Source: an uncultured Oscillospiraceae bacterium (GTDB taxonomy: Bacteria > Bacillota > Clostridia > Oscillospirales > Oscillospiraceae). From it: 64,000 nt of DNA. Positions 7,714 to 16,110 of this stretch are shown here, in pieces. How positions within the stretch are numbered: position 1 is the stretch's first letter; every line of letters starts with the position of its first letter. Both the position numbers and the translations under genes were made by a program. Where the stretch lies: the NCBI GenBank assembly GCA_934572335.1, contig CAKTKU010000010.1, forward strand, positions 5,504 through 69,503. The letters are read 5' to 3'. The notes beneath the pieces were generated by a model. That model saw only the letters and a list, made by a program, of their open reading frames with translations. It was not told the DNA's origin and did not search any database.

Positions 7714-9153
7714 ATGGATGAACTGAAAAAAAATGCACTGGCGTCCGTCGACGCCAACGCGGAAATATACAACGGCATTTCCGACAGCATATGGGACGAC
7801 CCTGAGCTGTCGCTCAAGGAGCACCACGCCGCCGCGCTCTACTGCGACGCGCTGGAAAAGCTGGGCTTCAAGGTGGAAAAGGGCATATGCGGCATAGAGA
7901 CCGCGTTCTCCGGCACCTACGGCGCGGGGCACCCCATCATCGGCATACTCGGCGAGTTTGACGCGCTGTCCGGCCTCTCCCAGAAATGCGGCGAGACCGC
8001 GCCCGACCCCATAGCCGACGGCGGAAACGGGCACGGCTGCGGGCACAACATGCTCGGCGCGGGCTCGCTCGCGGCGGCAGCGGCGGTGAAGACGTATCTC
8101 GTGAGCACCGGCAAGCCCGGCACGGTCATCTTCTACGGCTGTCCCGGCGAAGAGGGCGGCGCGGGCAAGGCGTACATGGCGCGCGAGGGTCTGTGGTACG
8201 GGCTGGACGCGGCGCTGACATGGCATCCCGGCGACGTGAACGAGAACTCCACCGGCACGAATAATTCCTGCATTCAGGTGCTCTATAAATTCAAGGGCGT
8301 TGCCGCGCACGCCGCGGGCGACCCGTATAACGGGCGCAGCGCGCTGGACGCGGTGGAGCTGATGAACGTCGGCGTGCAGTTTCTGCGCGAGCATATGACC
8401 GACGACTGCCGCATCCACTACGCCATCACCGACGCGGGCGGCATATCGCCGAACGTGGTGCAGTCAAAGGCGTCGGTGCTGTACATGGTGCGTGCCAACA
8501 AGGTCGCCGACTCCGTGAAGCTTCAGGCGCGCGTGGACGACATCGCCAAGGGCGCGGCGCTCATGACCGGCACGAGCTTTGAGCGCGTGTTCATCGACGG
8601 CACGGCGGAGACCCTGCCAAATTACACGCTGGAAAAGCTGATGCACAGCTGCTTTGAGGGGGTCGGCGTGCCGCAGCACACCGAGGACGAGCTGGCGTTC
8701 GCCGCCGCGCTGAAAAAGACCTACGCGCCGGAGACCTCCGCCCCCGGCACAGGCGCAAGGTTCGATTCCTCCATCGCAAAGACCGTCAAGGCGCTCACGG
8801 AGAACATGACAAAGCCGATGAACGACTTTCTCATGCCGCAGTATTCCGGCGAGGGCTTCACCCCCGGCAGCACGGACGTGGGCGACGTAAGCTGGCAGAC
8901 GCCGACGGCGCAGATCATCGTCGCGGCGTGGCCCGCGGGCGTGCCGGGGCATTCATGGCAGGTCGTCTCCTGCGGGAAGACCGAGCTTGCCCACAAGGCG
9001 CTCAGCTGCGCGGGCAAGGTCATCGCCTCCGCCGCGATAGAGCTCATCAACGACCCGGAGCTTTTGAAAAAAGCCAAGGACGAGCACGCCGAGCGCTCCG
9101 CCGACGGCTATGTCTGCCCCATTGAGCCGGACGCCGTGCCGATCGCGATATAA
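7714..9153 (+). CDS. M20-family amidohydrolase (AbgB-like)
   Basis: 479 residues. Peptidase M20 features: GILGEFDALSGLSQ, the metal-binding GNGHGCGHNMLGAG, the catalytic-Glu region FYGCPGEEGGAGK, the TWHPGDVNE segment, and a dimerisation domain in the middle (KFKGVAAHAAGDPYNGRSALD). This matches the AbgB branch, whose characterised member cleaves p-aminobenzoyl-glutamate. Located directly behind an amino acid importer, it probably releases an amino acid from an imported N-acyl or N-aryl conjugate; the substrate is not known. Confidence 0.88.
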   Translation: MDELKKNALASVDANAEIYNGISDSIWDDPELSLKEHHAAALYCDALEKLGFKVEKGICGIETAFSGTYGAGHPIIGILGEFDALSGLSQKCGETAPDPIADGGNGHGCGHNMLGAGSLAAAAAVKTYLVSTGKPGTVIFYGCPGEEGGAGKAYMAREGLWYGLDAALTWHPGDVNENSTGTNNSCIQVLYKFKGVAAHAAGDPYNGRSALDAVELMNVGVQFLREHMTDDCRIHYAITDAGGISPNVVQSKASVLYMVRANKVADSVKLQARVDDIAKGAALMTGTSFERVFIDGTAETLPNYTLEKLMHSCFEGVGVPQHTEDELAFAAALKKTYAPETSAPGTGARFDSSIAKTVKALTENMTKPMNDFLMPQYSGEGFTPGSTDVGDVSWQTPTAQIIVAAWPAGVPGHSWQVVSCGKTELAHKALSCAGKVIASAAIELINDPELLKKAKDEHAERSADGYVCPIEPDAVPIAI

Positions 9154-9176
9154 ACTCCATATAGTCCATATAGTGT

Positions 9177-9208
9177 CATACCCCTGCCGGAAGCCCGGCG
9201 GGGGTATG
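9177..9208. terminator. Bidirectional terminator
   Basis: A 14-bp stem with one G-T pair and a 4-nt loop lies between the convergent amidohydrolase and histidine kinase genes, followed on the plus strand by TTTATC. It likely serves both directions. Confidence 0.7.
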
Positions 9209-9223
9209 TTTATCTTATCTCTT

Positions 9224-10555
9224 TCAAAGCGGCAGTATCACGCTGAACGTGCTGCCCTCTCCCGGCGTGCTCTCGACGGCGACGGTGCCGCCGTGGAACT
9301 GTGTTATCTCCTTTACCATCGCAAGCCCCAGCCCCGTGCCTCCGTCCTCGCCGCGCGAGGCATCCGCCTGCCAGAAGCGCTGCCAAATCTTGTCCTGATC
9401 CTCCGGCGCGATGCCTATACCGTCATCCTGCACGGTCAGCACCGCCTTACCGTCGGCGCGGTGCAGCGCCACATTGATATGTCCGTCCTCGCGCCCGTAT
9501 TTATAGGCGTTCTGCAAAAGATTCTGCACCACGCTCGACATGAGCGCGTGGTTATATTCCAGCTCCACCCCCGGCTCAATATCGGTCGTGAGCGTTATGC
9601 CGCGCGCGTCGGCGGGGACGAACTCCCCGCAGCAGGAGGCGACAAACTCGCTCAGATCGCCGCGGCGCAGGGGGTAGCGCTCCGTCCCCTGCTGCATGCG
9701 CGTCAGGCTCAGAAGCGACTGCACCAGCTCGCTCATCGCGCGCCCCTGCTCCTCTATCACGGCGACGGAGCCGAGAAAGTCCTCGCGCGTCTTGTCCTTG
9801 CGCTTGGCGCGGTCGCACTCGGCAAGGATGACCGTTATCGGCGTTCTCAGCTCGTGCGAGGCGTCGGAGGCGAACTGCCGCTCCGTGATGAACGACTGCT
9901 CCAACCGGTCGAGCATTTTGTCAAACGCCGCGCTCAGCCGCCGCATCTCGCTCGGTCCGCGGCGCATGTTCACCCGGCGGGATATATCGTCCCCGTCGGA
10001 AATGCTGTTGGCGGCATCTATGATCCTGTCCATCGGTCGGAACGCCCCCCACGCGATCAGCCACCCGCCGCCCACGGAGAGCACCAGCAGTGCGGGCAGG
10101 AGCGTCACTGTCAGTATAAGTATAGTGTGCATGAGCCCGGACGTGTCCTCCGTCGAGATCACCCCGCGCACCCATATGTCTGTCACGTCCATGTCCACCA
10201 TCGTGTCGTAGACGTACAGCTCCTCATCCCCGGCGCGCACCGTGCGTATAACGTTCGCTTCCAGCGGAAGGTCAACGTCCCACTTGTCGTGCGCCGCGCC
10301 GCACAGGAGCTCGCCAGTCTCGTCATAAACACTGCAATACACACCGCGCTTGTAAAAATCAAGGTCGTCCCACTCGAAGCGCCCCTTGTCGAACTCCACA
10401 TTGTCCGCGTTTTTCAGCACGACCTTCACAAGCCGCCCCGCGGGGTCGTCCGTGACCGACGCACCGTTTATCACCAGCACAAACACCAGCACCATCGCCG
10501 CCAGCAGCACAACCATCAGCGTTATCCACAGCGTCACTCTCAGCTTTGCCGACAC
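9224..10555 (-). CDS. Two-component sensor histidine kinase
   Basis: 443 residues, GTG start. A membrane helix at about 8-30, an extracellular sensor region of about 110 residues, a second helix at 143-171, a HAMP linker, the H-box FASDASHELRTPI with phospho-accepting H234, then N-box NLLQNAYKYGR, G1 DDGIGI and G2 GGTGLGLAMV of the ATPase domain. It autophosphorylates and passes phosphate to the regulator encoded 8 bp upstream. The signal is unknown. Confidence 0.95.
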   Translation of the reverse strand: MSAKLRVTLWITLMVVLLAAMVLVFVLVINGASVTDDPAGRLVKVVLKNADNVEFDKGRFEWDDLDFYKRGVYCSVYDETGELLCGAAHDKWDVDLPLEANVIRTVRAGDEELYVYDTMVDMDVTDIWVRGVISTEDTSGLMHTILILTVTLLPALLVLSVGGGWLIAWGAFRPMDRIIDAANSISDGDDISRRVNMRRGPSEMRRLSAAFDKMLDRLEQSFITERQFASDASHELRTPITVILAECDRAKRKDKTREDFLGSVAVIEEQGRAMSELVQSLLSLTRMQQGTERYPLRRGDLSEFVASCCGEFVPADARGITLTTDIEPGVELEYNHALMSSVVQNLLQNAYKYGREDGHINVALHRADGKAVLTVQDDGIGIAPEDQDKIWQRFWQADASRGEDGGTGLGLAMVKEITQFHGGTVAVESTPGEGSTFSVILPL

Positions 10556-10562
10556 TGCCCGC

Positions 10563-11234
10563 TCACTCCTCTCTCAGCACCCAGCCGGTGCCCCACACGG
10601 TGTGTATGAGCTTTTTTGAAAAGCCCGTGTCCATCTTCTTTCTTAAATACCCGACGTAAACGTCCACAACGTTCGTCCCGCCCTCGTACTCGTAGTTCCA
10701 GAGGTTATTCTCTATCATCTCGCGCGAGAGGACGACGCCGCGGTTGCGCACCATGTACTCAAGCAGCGCAAATTCCTTCTGCGTCAGGTCGATGCTCTTG
10801 CCCGCGCGCGTGGCGGTGCGCGCGGAGGTGTCGATCGTAAGGTCACCGACATTGTAGACATTGGAGCGGTTGCCGGTGTACTTTCGCGTCATGACGTGCA
10901 CCACGGCTATAAGCTCCTGAAAATCAAAGGGCTTTGTGAGGTAGTAATCTCCCCCGCTCTCCAAGCCCTCCACGCGGTCGGCGACGCTGTCGCGCGCCGT
11001 CAGAAACAGCACCGGCGTGTGGTTGCCGCTGCGTCTCAGCCGCCGCACCAGCTCCAGCCCGTCCATCTTCGGCAGCATGATGTCGAGTATCACAACGTCG
11101 TACACCGCCGTCAGCGCATAATCGAGCGCGTCCGCGCCGTTGAAGCAGCTGTCGACGCTGTACCCCTCGTCCTCCATCGCCTCGGTGATTATCCTGTTGA
11201 GGTTTTTTTCGTCCTCTACGACCAGAATCCTCAT
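10563..11234 (-). CDS. OmpR/PhoB-family response regulator
   Basis: 223 residues. The receiver domain has the acidic pair in VVEDE, the phosphorylation site D51 (VVILDIMLPKMDG), T in FLTARD and K in LTKPFD. A C-terminal winged helix follows (ALLEYMVRNRGVVLSREMI, then VDVYVGYLRKK). The start at MRILVVEDE has AGGAG 9 nt upstream; the frame extends to 11264 without homology. Cotranscribed with the histidine kinase; the PepSY gene on the opposite strand is a plausible target. Confidence 0.95.
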   Translation of the reverse strand: MRILVVEDEKNLNRIITEAMEDEGYSVDSCFNGADALDYALTAVYDVVILDIMLPKMDGLELVRRLRRSGNHTPVLFLTARDSVADRVEGLESGGDYYLTKPFDFQELIAVVHVMTRKYTGNRSNVYNVGDLTIDTSARTATRAGKSIDLTQKEFALLEYMVRNRGVVLSREMIENNLWNYEYEGGTNVVDVYVGYLRKKMDTGFSKKLIHTVWGTGWVLREE

Positions 11235-11364
11235 GCTCTCTCGCTCCTGTCGGTTTTTTGGCATATTGTAACCGGGAAAATTAAGTATTCTTTAAATCTT
11301 TTCTTAAAATATCATATTATTCTAAAGCCGTAAAGCAAAAAAGAACCTGAGAGGAGAAAATGAA

Positions 11365-11670
11365 ATGAGCAAAACTCTTAAAACCGTACTTATTATATTT
11401 CTTGTCCTTGTCATCATCGGGCTTGCCATCGGCGGATACTTCATCTGGCGGCACAACACCACCTATATCGGCAAACGCGCGGCAGAAGAGATCGCAATTG
11501 CCGACAGCGGACTGACCGCAGCGCAGATAAAAGAAGTCGATTCTGAGTTTGAGCACAACCGCTACTCCGCGTGGTACGACGTGGATGTTGACTCCTTCGG
11601 CGTGGACTACGAATACATCATCGACGCGCGCACCGGCGAGATCCTCAACACCGCAACGGAGATCGATTGA
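11365..11670 (+). CDS. Membrane-anchored PepSY-domain protein
   Basis: 101 residues: one N-terminal transmembrane helix (VLIIFLVLVIIGLAIGGYF), then a single PepSY domain (AAEEIAIADSGL, YDVDVDS, YEYIIDARTGEIL). Such small proteins are often encoded beside two-component systems and are thought to restrain proteases or sense envelope state. It starts 130 bp from the divergent response regulator; the AT-rich gap carries TTCTTTAAAT and TTCTTAAAAT half-sites (11288, 11301) that might bind the regulator. Function is inferred. Confidence 0.8.
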   Translation: MSKTLKTVLIIFLVLVIIGLAIGGYFIWRHNTTYIGKRAAEEIAIADSGLTAAQIKEVDSEFEHNRYSAWYDVDVDSFGVDYEYIIDARTGEILNTATEID

Positions 11671-11751
11671 TCATCCTCACGATATGCTAAAGGTCTTTCG
11701 CCTTTTCATACACTTTGCTTCCGTTTCCCCCTTGTGCACATCTCATACGGA

Positions 11752-11791
11752 AAGACGTCCGTGTCACACGACCCGGACGTCTTACTTTTGC
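11752..11791. terminator. Terminator between PepSY and ABC ATPase genes
   Basis: Stem AAGACGTCCG / CGGACGTCTT (11752-11761, 11774-11783) with a 12-nt loop, followed on the plus strand by ACTTTTGCTTTTTT. It separates convergent genes. Confidence 0.7.
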
Positions 11792-11795
11792 TTTT

Positions 11796-12578
11796 TTATT
11801 TTCCGTACCCGCTGAGGAACTGCTTTGTGCGCTCCTCCTGTGGGTTTTCAAACACCTGCGCGGGCGGGCCCTGCTCGACGATGCAGCCGCCGTCCATGAA
11901 GAGCACGCGGTTCGACACCGCCTCGGCAAAGCTCATCTCGTGCGTCACGACCACCATCGTCATTTTCTCGCTTGCCAGCTGCTTTATGACGCCCAGCACC
12001 TCGCCCGTCAGCTCCGGGTCGAGCGCGCTCGTCGGCTCGTCAAAGAACAGCACCTCCGGCGTGAGCGCAAGGGCGCGGGCAATGGCGACGCGCTGCTGCT
12101 GTCCGCCGGAGAGCTGGTGCGGGTAAAAGCCCAGCTTGTCCCCCAGCCCGACGCGGCGCAGAAGCTCCTCGCTCTTCTGCTCGATGGCGGCATTTATCTC
12201 TCGCTTATTCGCGCGGTAGTCCGCGCGGCTTTTCGCCTGCAGCTTCGGCGCGAGGGCGACATTGTCCAGCGCCGTATACTGCGGGAAGAGATTGAAGCTC
12301 TGGAACACCAGCCCGAAGTGCAGCCGGTTGCGGCGTATCTCATCCTCGGAGAGCTTATGCTCCTCCAGGGAGGAATACAGCACATCCCCGCCGACGGTGA
12401 TAACGCCGGAGTCCGGCATTTCGAGGAAATTCATGCACCGCAGCAGCGTCGTCTTGCCGCCGCCGGACGGTCCTATCACGGACAGCGTCTCCCCGCGCTC
12501 CATGGAAAAGCTTATGCCCTTGAGCACCTCAAGCTCGTCAAAGCTCTTGCGCAGATCCTTAACTTCCAGTAAAGCCAT
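11796..12578 (-). CDS. Amino acid ABC transporter ATP-binding protein
   Basis: 260 residues. Walker A GPSGGGKTT, Q-loop VFQSFNLFPQ, signature LSGGQQQR, Walker B VLFFDEPTSALD and H-loop VTHEMSFA. A longer helical region than usual (residues 100-145, Arg/Lys/Glu-rich) lies between Q-loop and signature. Last gene of a binding protein-permease-ATPase operon; 13 bp after the permease. Confidence 0.94.
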   Translation of the reverse strand: MALLEVKDLRKSFDELEVLKGISFSMERGETLSVIGPSGGGKTTLLRCMNFLEMPDSGVITVGGDVLYSSLEEHKLSEDEIRRNRLHFGLVFQSFNLFPQYTALDNVALAPKLQAKSRADYRANKREINAAIEQKSEELLRRVGLGDKLGFYPHQLSGGQQQRVAIARALALTPEVLFFDEPTSALDPELTGEVLGVIKQLASEKMTMVVVTHEMSFAEAVSNRVLFMDGGCIVEQGPPAQVFENPQEERTKQFLSGYGK

Positions 12579-12591
12579 ATTCCCGTCCCCC

Positions 12592-13251
12592 TTACACCTT
12601 GAAATAGTCCAGCCGCTTTTCCAGTCTGCCCAGCAGCAGCGTGAGTATACCGCTGAACGCGAGATAGTACACGCCCGTGAAGAACAGCGGCCATATGATG
12701 CCGGCGGACTTAATGAACGCCTGACCGTTCCACATGACCTCGTACACCGCGATCACGCGCACAAGGGACGTGTCCTTCACGAGGGTGATGACCTCGTTGC
12801 CCATGGGGGGGACGATGCGCTTTATGACCTGCATAAGCGTGACGCGGAAGAATATCTGCGTGTTCGTCATGCCCAGCACCTGCCCCGCCTCGCGCTGACC
12901 GCGCGGGACGCCCTCAATGCCGCCGCGGAATATCTCGGAGAAATAGCAGGCGTAGTTGAAGATAAAGGCGACCATCGCCGCGATGAAGCGCCCGCTCGCG
13001 CCGCTGCCCCACCAGTTGTTGCCCAGCACGATGCCGGGGCCGTAGTAGATGAGCAGAAGCTGCAGCATGAGCGGTGTGCCGCGGATGATCCACACGATGA
13101 GCTTGACAAAGTAATTGAGCGGCTTGAAGCGGCTCATCGAGCCGAGGGAGATGATAAGCCCCAGGGGGATCGCGCCCAGAAGCGTGAGCGCGAATATCTC
13201 AAGGGACTTCAGAAAGCCCAGAGACAGAGAAGCGAGAACGGTCTGGAACAT
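12592..13251 (-). CDS. Amino acid ABC transporter permease
   Basis: 219 residues, several hydrophobic helices, His/Glu/Gln/Arg/opine permease family. WIIRGTPLMLQLLLIY and the EAA-type loop QREAGQVLGMTNTQIFFRV are visible. Middle gene of the second amino acid importer, between an mRNA hairpin and the ATPase gene. Confidence 0.93.
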   Translation of the reverse strand: MFQTVLASLSLGFLKSLEIFALTLLGAIPLGLIISLGSMSRFKPLNYFVKLIVWIIRGTPLMLQLLLIYYGPGIVLGNNWWGSGASGRFIAAMVAFIFNYACYFSEIFRGGIEGVPRGQREAGQVLGMTNTQIFFRVTLMQVIKRIVPPMGNEVITLVKDTSLVRVIAVYEVMWNGQAFIKSAGIIWPLFFTGVYYLAFSGILTLLLGRLEKRLDYFKV

Positions 13252-13311
13252 GTTAAACCTCTTATGTATGTTAAAATTCTTCTGATCTTACAGTATCATA
13301 TATAACGCCCG

Positions 13312-13341
13312 AAGCAGAGAGGGTCTGCGCCCTCTCTGCTT
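13312..13341 (-). promoter_or_regulatory. Hairpin between binding-protein and permease genes
   Basis: Perfect 12-bp stem (AAGCAGAGAGGG / CCCTCTCTGCTT) with a 6-nt loop and no T tract in the direction of transcription. Like the hairpins at 6207 and 21873, it follows a binding-protein gene and precedes its permease gene. Confidence 0.65.
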
Positions 13342-13376
13342 TTGGGAAAAGCTCTCTCAGTTTACACTAAGTCAGA

Positions 13377-14234
13377 TCACTTTGCAATGATGGATTCCTG
13401 CACGCCGTAGGTGTTGGCGATCTCCATGAGGCTGCCGTCGGCGTAAGCGGAGGCAAAGAACTCATTGAGCTTGGCGGCAAGGTCGCTGCCGGTGCGGAAG
13501 CCGACGCCGTACTCCTCGCTCGTGAGCTGAACGGTGTAGGTCAGGTCGGGGTAGCTCGTCCCCTCGCCGATCATCGCGCCCGCCATCAGCAGGTCGATAA
13601 CGCATGCGTCAGCGGTGCCGGCCTCGACCTCCATCAGCGCGGAGGACTGGCTCTGCACGGCGGTGGGCTCGATGCCCAGCTCCTTGACGGCGGCTTCACC
13701 GGCGGAACCGGCCTCGACCGCGAAGGCAAGCTCAGAAAGGCTCTCGGCGGTCTGGTACTGGTCGGCGACATCAGCCTTCACAACGACGACCTGCGCGTTG
13801 TTGCAGTAAGCCTCAGAGGTCTCCATGGAGTTCATGACCTCCGGGGTGAGGGTCATGCCGTTCCACACGCAGTCAATGCTCTTGTTGTTGAGCTCAAGGA
13901 TCTTGTTGTCCCAGTCGATCTCGACAAACTCGGCAGTCACGCCGAGGGACTCGGCAAAGGCCTTCGCGGTGTCGGCGTCGAAGCCTATCCACTCGCCGGA
14001 ATCATCCTTGTAGTCCATCGGGGCGAAGTCCGTGATGCCGACGATCAGCGTGCCCTTGTCCTGGACATAGGCGAGGTCGCTGTCAGCGGCGGTCTCTTCC
14101 GCGGCAGGCTCGGCGGCATCGGCAGAAGCGTCAGCAGCGGGGGCGGCAGTGGCCGCAGGTGCGGCGCTCTGTCCGCAGGCGCACAGCGCGAACACCATTG
14201 CAAGCGCGAGGATCATGGAAAGTATCTTTTTCAT
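13377..14234 (-). CDS. Amino acid ABC transporter substrate-binding lipoprotein
   Basis: 285 residues. Signal MKKILSMILALAMVF with lipobox region ALCACGQ, then an Ala/Pro-rich linker and an SBP_bac_3 fold: TLIVGITDFAPMDYKDD, GFDADTAKAFAESLGV and the hinge segment SLSELAFAVEAGSAGEAA. First gene of the second amino acid importer, RBS AAGGAG 9 nt before the ATG. The substrate cannot be read from sequence. Confidence 0.93.
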   Translation of the reverse strand: MKKILSMILALAMVFALCACGQSAAPAATAAPAADASADAAEPAAEETAADSDLAYVQDKGTLIVGITDFAPMDYKDDSGEWIGFDADTAKAFAESLGVTAEFVEIDWDNKILELNNKSIDCVWNGMTLTPEVMNSMETSEAYCNNAQVVVVKADVADQYQTAESLSELAFAVEAGSAGEAAVKELGIEPTAVQSQSSALMEVEAGTADACVIDLLMAGAMIGEGTSYPDLTYTVQLTSEEYGVGFRTGSDLAAKLNEFFASAYADGSLMEIANTYGVQESIIAK

Positions 14235-14304
14235 TTTTGTGTTCTCCTTTTCAAATACTGAAGATCGTTTGTTGTTTTTATCGGTAGCTTGTTAGCACGC
14301 TGCT

Positions 14305-14332
14305 ATAATACCACATTAGTGAAATAAAGCAA
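14305..14332 (-). promoter_or_regulatory. Predicted promoter of the second amino acid ABC operon
   Basis: Minus strand -35 TTGCTT (14332-14327), 16-bp spacer, -10 TATTAT (14310-14305), 70 bp before the binding-protein start. Confidence 0.55.
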
Positions 14333-14349
14333 GAGTTTTTTCGCATTTC

Positions 14350-14372
14350 TGCTGTGCAAATTTTGCACAGCA
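14350..14372. promoter_or_regulatory. Perfect 23-bp palindrome, candidate operator
   Basis: TGCTGTGCAAA and TTTGCACAGCA flank a single T: 11-1-11 perfect symmetry. It is 18 bp upstream of the transporter -35 and 127 bp before the divergent rrf2-type gene. The size suits a dimeric repressor or activator; the binding protein is unknown. A second, smaller repeat TGTGGT/ACCACA (14419-14424, 14436-14441) lies nearer to the Rrf2 gene. Confidence 0.5.
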
Positions 14373-14498
14373 TTTTTGAGGTCTTGCCACACTTTGGGTG
14401 TTTAATTCCTAGTCAACTTGTGGTATATTAAATGCACCACATAATATAAAGCCGTCCGCCGCACCGCGGCGCTGTCTTATAAAAGGAAGGACAAAAGC

Positions 14499-14918
14499 AT
14501 GAATGTGACCACCAAGGGGCGCTACGCCCTGCGCGTGATGCTCGACCTCGCCCAGCACCGGGACGAGGGGTTCATCTCGCTCAAGACCATTGCCGAGAGG
14601 CAGCAGGTCTCCATGAAGTATCTCGAAATCATCGTGAGCAGTCTGAAAAAGGCCGGGCTTGTGGACAGCACGCGCGGCAAGGAGGGCGGATACCGCCTCG
14701 CGAGACCCGCATCGGAGTACCGCGTGGGGGACATCCTGCGCTGCATTGAGGACAACCTCGCCCCGGTCGCATGCATAAAGAGCGGCAGCATCCACTGTGA
14801 ACGCGCGGCCGAGTGCATGACCGTGCCGATGTGGATGGAGCTGGACGAGATCATCAACGGCTATCTCGACACCGTAACCCTCGCCGATCTGCTGTCCGGC
14901 GAACGGTGGAGAAAATAA
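14499..14918 (+). CDS. Rrf2-family transcriptional regulator, IscR-like
   Basis: 139 residues. The N-terminal winged helix (TTKGRYALRVMLDLA, then MKYLEIIVSSLKKAGLV) and the wing GKEGGYRLARP are typical of Rrf2 proteins. C92, C100 and C106 (AC-x7-C-x5-C) match the cysteine cluster that binds an Fe-S cluster in IscR, so it probably senses Fe-S or redox status. It is not next to the Fe-S assembly genes at 1.3-3.0 kb; its targets are unknown. Monocistronic, ended by a strong terminator. Confidence 0.88.
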   Translation: MNVTTKGRYALRVMLDLAQHRDEGFISLKTIAERQQVSMKYLEIIVSSLKKAGLVDSTRGKEGGYRLARPASEYRVGDILRCIEDNLAPVACIKSGSIHCERAAECMTVPMWMELDEIINGYLDTVTLADLLSGERWRK

Positions 14919-14934
14919 TATATGTGTATACCAA

Positions 14935-14969
14935 ATGCGCGCCGCGTGATGCGGCGCGCATATTTTTTT
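14935..14969 (+). terminator. Rho-independent terminator after the Rrf2 gene
   Basis: Perfect 11-bp stem (ATGCGCGCCGC and complement) with a 5-nt loop followed by A and seven T. Confidence 0.9.
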
Positions 14970-14979
14970 CAGAAAGCTG

Positions 14980-15026
14980 TTGACAAATCCGCGCGGCTGT
15001 GTTATTGTATTAATCGCTTAACACAG
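14980..15026 (+). promoter_or_regulatory. GntR-ABC operon promoter with overlapping operator
   Basis: TTGACA (14980-14985), 17-bp spacer, TATTGT (15003-15008). A perfect 8-bp inverted repeat, CTGTGTTA (14997-15004) and TAACACAG (15019-15026), brackets the -10, the expected position for autorepression by the YtrA-type regulator encoded 22 bp downstream. Confidence 0.7.
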
Positions 15027-15047
15027 CGATACGCAGGAGGTGTAATA

Positions 15048-15428
15048 ATGGAATGGCAGTTTGACAGCAGCATGCCGATCTACACTCAGCTTGTGGACAA
15101 GATAAAGCTCGCCATCGTCTCCGGCGAGTATACGCGCGGGCAGCGGCTCGCGGCGGTGCGCGATCTTGCCTCGGAGGCGGGCGTGAACCCCAACACCATG
15201 CAGCGCGCGTTTCAGGAGCTGGAGCGGCTGGGGCTTGTGTACACACAGCGGAGCAACGGAAGATTTGTGACGGAGGATGAGGACGTGATAGAGACCACGA
15301 AGAAGGCGCTGGCGGAGGCGAGCATACGCTCGTTCATGGATTCGATGCAGCGCATAGGCTACACGAGAGAGGACATTATAAGGCTGCTTGAGAGCAGCGA
15401 AAAGGAGGACAACAATGGCAACACTTGA
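15048..15428 (+). CDS. GntR-family regulator, YtrA subfamily
   Basis: 126 residues, a winged helix (PIYTQLVDKIKLAIVSGEY, then VRDLASEAGVNPNTMQRAF) with only a short C-terminal dimerisation helix, as in YtrA regulators that repress ABC transporter operons. ATG at 15048 with AGGAGG 7 nt upstream; the open frame upstream to 14922 crosses a terminator and is not coding. Overlaps the ABC ATPase gene by 14 bp. Confidence 0.92.
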   Translation: MEWQFDSSMPIYTQLVDKIKLAIVSGEYTRGQRLAAVRDLASEAGVNPNTMQRAFQELERLGLVYTQRSNGRFVTEDEDVIETTKKALAEASIRSFMDSMQRIGYTREDIIRLLESSEKEDNNGNT

Positions 15429-16110
15429 ATGCAAAGGCCTCACCAAGCGCTACGGCAAGGTGACGGCACTGGAGGACGTCAGTCTCGCGATCGAGCCGGG
15501 GCGCGTCGTCGGGCTTCTGGGTCCGAACGGCAGCGGCAAGACCACGCTCATAAAGCTGGCGAACGGACTGCTCGCCCCGACGGCGGGCGAGATACTCATC
15601 TGCGGGGAGCGCCCCTCCCCCGCGACGAAGGCAGTCGTGAGCTATCTGCCGGATAAGCTGCACCTGCCGGAGTGGATGAGCGTTGAAAAGCTCATGGATA
15701 TGTACGCAGACTTCTATGCAGACTTTGACCGCGAGCGGTGCACGCAGATGCTCGCGCGCCTCGCACTCGAGCCGAAGCAGAAGCTCTCGCAGATGTCCAA
15801 GGGCACGCGGGAGAAGGTGCAGCTCATCCTCGTGATGAGCCGCCGCGCCAAGCTCTATCTCCTCGACGAGCCGATAGGCGGTGTCGACCCCGCAACGCGC
15901 GACTTTATCCTTGACACCATCATCAAAAACTACGACCCCGACGCCTCAGTCGTCATCTCCACGCACCTCATCAGCGATGTGGAGAACGTCCTTGACGAGG
16001 TCATCTTCGTCAACCGCGGCAAGATCGTGCTGCAGTCCGGCGTGGACGAGATAAGAGAGAAACACGGCAAGAGCGTCGACGCTCTTTTCAGGGAGGTATT
16101 CAAATGCTAG
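15415..16110 (+). CDS. ABC transporter ATP-binding protein
   Basis: 231 residues. Walker A GPNGSGKTT, degenerate signature MSKGTREKVQL in place of LSGGQ, Walker B LYLLDEPIGGVDP, H-loop STHLISD. The MSKGxxxK signature is usual for the ATPases of YtrA-regulated exporters. The ATG at 15415 is preceded by AGGAGG. Works with the membrane protein encoded next; substrate unknown, possibly envelope-active antibiotics or peptides. Confidence 0.92.
   Translation: MATLECKGLTKRYGKVTALEDVSLAIEPGRVVGLLGPNGSGKTTLIKLANGLLAPTAGEILICGERPSPATKAVVSYLPDKLHLPEWMSVEKLMDMYADFYADFDRERCTQMLARLALEPKQKLSQMSKGTREKVQLILVMSRRAKLYLLDEPIGGVDPATRDFILDTIIKNYDPDASVVISTHLISDVENVLDEVIFVNRGKIVLQSGVDEIREKHGKSVDALFREVFKC

Noticed and set aside
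13312..13341. Rho-independent terminator between binding-protein and permease genes
   Set aside because: Stem is strong but no T tract follows in the transcribed direction, so a stabilising hairpin is a better description.
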